NCBI GenBank assembly: GCA_009691645.1
Contig: SIAT01000071.1
Location: forward strand, 1 to 8,659
Reading direction: 5' to 3'
Length of the DNA stretch: 8,659 nt
DNA from: Pedosphaera sp.
GTDB taxonomy: Bacteria > Verrucomicrobiota > Verrucomicrobiia > Limisphaerales > SIAT01
In this document: positions 6,249 through 8,659 of the stretch, one piece after another
Position numbering within the stretch: position 1 is the stretch's first letter
How the letters are laid out: each line of letters opens with the position of its first letter
Position numbers and translations under genes: made by a program
Notes under the pieces: model-generated
The model's database searches: none
What the model was told of the DNA's origin: nothing
The model's input: the letters and a program-made list of their open reading frames with translations, nothing else

Positions 6249-7085
6249 CTAACCGAGCTTCGATTCCGAGCCCGGGCGCGGCGCGGGCGCGCGTAACAGC
6301 GTGAGATAAACCCACGTCTCCAGCGGACGCAGCGGTGCCAGTAGTCGGTAGAATGGCGAATAGACCAACCGTAGTCGCACCACGGAAAGGAACATCACCA
6401 GCGCAGAGCGCCAGAGATTGGCGGTCACTTTCGAGCCGAGTTTGTCGGCCCATTCCACCGGCACTTCGCACACGGTGAAATCGGCGCGACGCAACGCAAC
6501 GAGCAAATTCACATCGAAAGCGAGATCGGCGATGCGCAGTGCGCCGTGGATCTTCTCCGCGGCCCCGCGTCGCATCACCTTGGCCGGGCATTGCGTGTCC
6601 TTGATGCCAAGCCAGAAGAGCCACTCGACAATCAAATGAAAGCAGCGGCTCACGAATCGGCGCAGCCGCGTCTGGCTCTGCACCAACACCGATCCGGGCA
6701 ACCAGCGCGAGCCGATCATGCAGTCCGCCTCGCCAGCGGCACAGCGACGCGCCAATTCGTGAAAAGCGCCCGGCGGCGTCGCTCCGTCGGCGTCCACGTA
6801 ACCGATGAGATCGGTATTCGGCGCGAGTCGGAGTCCCTCGATGAGCGCGCCACCTTTGCCGATGGGTGCGGGAAAGTTCAGCGCGCTGATTTCAGGAAAC
6901 TCGGTGGCGACACGATTCACCACGCCGAGTGTGTTGTCGCGGCAACCGTTCAGCACGACGACAAGCTGGAAACGACCCGCGTGATGCGCGCGGAAATAAG
7001 CGGCGTACTCGCGCAGCACTGGCTCGATGCGGTGCTCCTCGTTGTAGGCCGGAATCAGCAGCAGGACGCTGGGCGCAGATGACAC
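6249..7085 (-). CDS. family 2 glycosyltransferase, ALG5/DPM1-like
   Basis: The 278-aa product is a GT-A fold glycosyltransferase that probably moves a sugar from a nucleotide donor to a polyprenyl phosphate or a related lipid acceptor. Visible motifs are IPAYNEEHRI (11-20), VVLNGCRDNT (43-52), GKGGALIEGL (76-85), the metal-binding DxD at Asp98 and Asp100 in YVDADGATPP, GSRWLPGS (125-132), KDTQCPAKVMRR (162-173) and FDVNLL with EVPVEWADKLGSKV (190-220). This set resembles dolichyl-phosphate glucosyl and mannosyl transferases. No C-terminal multi-pass membrane domain follows, only a weakly hydrophobic segment around 228-248, so it is likely peripheral at the inner membrane. The start is GTG at 7085, with an in-frame TAA five codons upstream, so no longer start is possible. 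I see no strong Shine-Dalgarno sequence. Donor and acceptor are unknown. Confidence 0.9.
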   Translation of the reverse strand: MSSAPSVLLLIPAYNEEHRIEPVLREYAAYFRAHHAGRFQLVVVLNGCRDNTLGVVNRVATEFPEISALNFPAPIGKGGALIEGLRLAPNTDLIGYVDADGATPPGAFHELARRCAAGEADCMIGSRWLPGSVLVQSQTRLRRFVSRCFHLIVEWLFWLGIKDTQCPAKVMRRGAAEKIHGALRIADLAFDVNLLVALRRADFTVCEVPVEWADKLGSKVTANLWRSALVMFLSVVRLRLVYSPFYRLLAPLRPLETWVYLTLLRAPAPRPGSESKLG

Positions 7086-7465
7086 GGGCGTGAGTTAGCA
7101 AAACGGCACCACAATGTCGAACGCCGAATCGGCTGACGAAAGTCCCGCATCGCCGCTTGCGGCGACCGCGTGGGCATAAAAATTTTGCACACGATTTTGG
7201 TTCGCCTCGTTCCGTTTCCATTGGAAGTGAGTTTATCGCCTAGAGCATCGTCATGCTGAATGCCGAAGCCAGCGCACGCGATGTCCTCGTGGGCCACGGC
7301 CTGACCCCCCTCACGTCTATTCCCACGCCCTCCACGGCTTTGCCGGTCGCGTGGATGAATGCCACACCGCAAGGATCCGTGTGCGGCTTTGATGGCGATC
7401 CGGATAATCACGCAGAACCATTGCTGAACGTGAAGACGCTGCCCTGAACCGGCCACACTGAAACT
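7086..7465. other. 380-bp gap between priA and the glycosyltransferase with no recognisable gene
   Basis: No known RNA, coding domain or mobile element is recognisable. A 64-codon plus-strand ORF (7253-7447) has an ATG and stop but no good Shine-Dalgarno sequence and no family resemblance. Minus-strand readings of the same stretch are Arg-rich and look non-coding. A perfect 7-bp stem with a TT loop, TCGCCGC-TT-GCGGCGA, is at 7150-7165. An AT-rich patch (CATAAAAATTTTGCA) follows at about 7175-7190, and TTCCA-T-TGGAA is at 7216-7226. The gap must hold the end of the priA message and the promoter of the glycosyltransferase. I could not place either with confidence. Confidence 0.35.
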
Positions 7466-8659
7466 TCACATGAGATTCACCGGGTCGATGTCCACTGCCA
7501 GCGTCACTTCCTCGGGCAGCTTGAACACCATCAGGAGCCGCGCGAGTTCCCGGCTCAACTGGCTCATCCGACCGGTGCGAAGCATCAGTTGATGCCGGTA
7601 AAACGTCTCGGCACGCGCCAGCGGCGCCGGCGCGGGTCCGGCGATGACGAGATCCTTCCAATCCTTCAGCACCTTCTCCAACTCCTTGCGCAGGTGCCCG
7701 GCGGAAAAGGCCACCTTCTCATCGTTGCGCCCCTTCAGCGTGAGCAACGCCACGCGACCCAGCGGCGGGTAGTGAAGCTGCGCGCGGAACTCCACCTCTT
7801 CGTGATAGAACCCCGTGAAATCGTGCCGGCGCGCGAATTGGATTGCCGAGTGAAACGGCGTGAAGGTCTGCACGATCACCTCGCCTTCCACGTCGCCGCG
7901 ACCCGCACGCCCCGCCACCTGTGTGATGAGTTGGAAGGTGCGTTCCGCCGCGCGGAAGTCGGCTTGGTGCAGGCTCAGATCGGCGTGGATGATGCCGACA
8001 AGCGTCACGTTCGGGAAATGCAGCCCCTTCGCGATCATCTGCGTGCCGACTAGGATATCGATCTTGCCCCGCCGGAAATCGCCGAGGATGGTGCGGTAAT
8101 CCTCCTTCCGCTGGAGCGCGTCAGAATCCATCCGGCGCACGTTGGCTTTTGGAAATAGTTTCGTCAGCACATCCTCGATCTTCTCGGTACCGATGCCGGC
8201 GAAACGGATGGCCGCGTTGCGGCATTGGTCGTTCGGGCAAACATTCGGCGGCGGCGCGGCGTGGCCGCAGATGTGACAACAGAGCCGTTGCGCGCGCCGG
8301 TGGTACGTGAGCGAGACGCTGCAGTTCGGACACTGAGCCACGTAACCGCACTTCGGACATTGCAGCGACGTGGCGAAGCCGCGCCGGTTGAGGAACAGAA
8401 TCGTCTGCTCCTTGCGTTCCAACCGCGTGGTGATCGCATCCTTCAGCCGCAGCGCAAAAATCGGCGGCCCCTTTTCCTTATGCCCCTCCTGCCGCATGTC
8501 CACCACGCGCACCAGCGGCATTTTCTTATCATCCGCGCGCGAGGGCATCTCGAGCAGCCCGTACTTACCCTTCTTCGCGTTGTGATAACTCTCCAGCGAC
8601 GGCGTGGCGGAGCCGAGCACGACGACCGCGTTCTCCATCCGCCCGCGCACCACCGCCAC
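7466..8659 (-). CDS. priA: primosomal protein N' (replication restart helicase PriA), C-terminal part
   Basis: PriA is a DEAH-type superfamily 2 helicase that recognises stalled forks and starts replisome reloading in the cytoplasm. The window holds the last 397 residues. The N-terminal DNA-binding domains and the Walker A motif lie beyond the right edge, so the GTG at the edge is not a start. Visible in order are the SAT motif in VVLGSATPSLES (13-24), the FLNRRGFA segment before the zinc region (89-96), and the eight-Cys zinc-binding region (101-146). Next come the conserved GIGTEKIE, motif V as GTQMIAKGLHFPNVTLVGI (205-223) and motif VI as QVAGRAGRG (247-255). The C-terminal domain starts near HYPPLGRVALL. 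The Cys spacing matches E. coli PriA except in the last pair, which is CX4C (Cys141, Cys146) instead of CX2C. The stop is TGA at 7468-7466. Confidence 0.96.
   Translation of the reverse strand: MAVVRGRMENAVVVLGSATPSLESYHNAKKGKYGLLEMPSRADDKKMPLVRVVDMRQEGHKEKGPPIFALRLKDAITTRLERKEQTILFLNRRGFATSLQCPKCGYVAQCPNCSVSLTYHRRAQRLCCHICGHAAPPPNVCPNDQCRNAAIRFAGIGTEKIEDVLTKLFPKANVRRMDSDALQRKEDYRTILGDFRRGKIDILVGTQMIAKGLHFPNVTLVGIIHADLSLHQADFRAAERTFQLITQVAGRAGRGDVEGEVIVQTFTPFHSAIQFARRHDFTGFYHEEVEFRAQLHYPPLGRVALLTLKGRNDEKVAFSAGHLRKELEKVLKDWKDLVIAGPAPAPLARAETFYRHQLMLRTGRMSQLSRELARLLMVFKLPEEVTLAVDIDPVNLM

Noticed and set aside
7253..7447. 64-codon plus-strand ORF between the glycosyltransferase and priA
   Set aside because: It has no convincing Shine-Dalgarno sequence or domain. 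It is described under the gap but not called a gene.
7055..7456. 133-codon minus-strand ORF across the priA-glycosyltransferase gap
   Set aside because: It is Arg/Gly-rich with no motif and overlaps the true glycosyltransferase start in another frame.

Overview
This window is about 8.7 kb of GC-rich bacterial chromosome. It most likely comes from a Verrucomicrobiota-type bacterium. That assignment is inferred from the gene set: a LON-domain protein paired with a Pro/Ala-tailed DUF1844 protein, a MoaA with a long insertion, and a PriA with a CX4C last zinc pair. No rRNA or other direct taxonomic marker is present. Most genes are housekeeping genes, and I see no tRNA, rRNA, CRISPR array, insertion sequence, integrase or phage gene.

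Layout from left to right. (1) The last 18 codons of an unrecognised plus-strand gene end at 58. (2) Facing it on the minus strand is a two-gene unit: a membrane-anchored coiled-coil protein (2100-1183) followed by moaA (1183-113). Their stop and start codons share one base in TGATG, and the Shine-Dalgarno sequence for moaA lies in the last codons of the coiled-coil gene. (3) A divergent intergenic region (2101-2193) carries three TTTGCAA-like elements. (4) It leads into a plus-strand pair: a LON substrate-binding-domain protein with an apparent one-base frameshift near 2512, and an overlapping DUF1844 gene (2847-3314). (5) A perfect 14-bp inverted repeat at 3361-3390 separates this pair from the convergent minus-strand genes and is probably a bidirectional terminator.

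(6) The right half is entirely minus strand. Its genes, in transcription order, are priA (3' half only, entering from the right edge), a gene-poor 380-bp gap, an ALG5/DPM1-like family 2 glycosyltransferase, a 187-bp gap with a good sigma70-type promoter, serA, and 26 bp later a secreted SurA/PrsA-type parvulin. serA and the parvulin gene are probably cotranscribed and end at the shared terminator.

Functionally, the window covers molybdopterin cofactor synthesis (MoaA), serine synthesis (SerA), extracytoplasmic protein folding (parvulin), lipid-linked sugar or surface glycan synthesis (glycosyltransferase) and replication restart (PriA), plus three poorly characterised proteins. I found no convincing new multi-gene system. 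The points most worth checking are the LON frameshift, whose two reading frames both end at the DUF1844 start, the near-leaderless serA transcript, and the lineage-type variations in MoaA and PriA.
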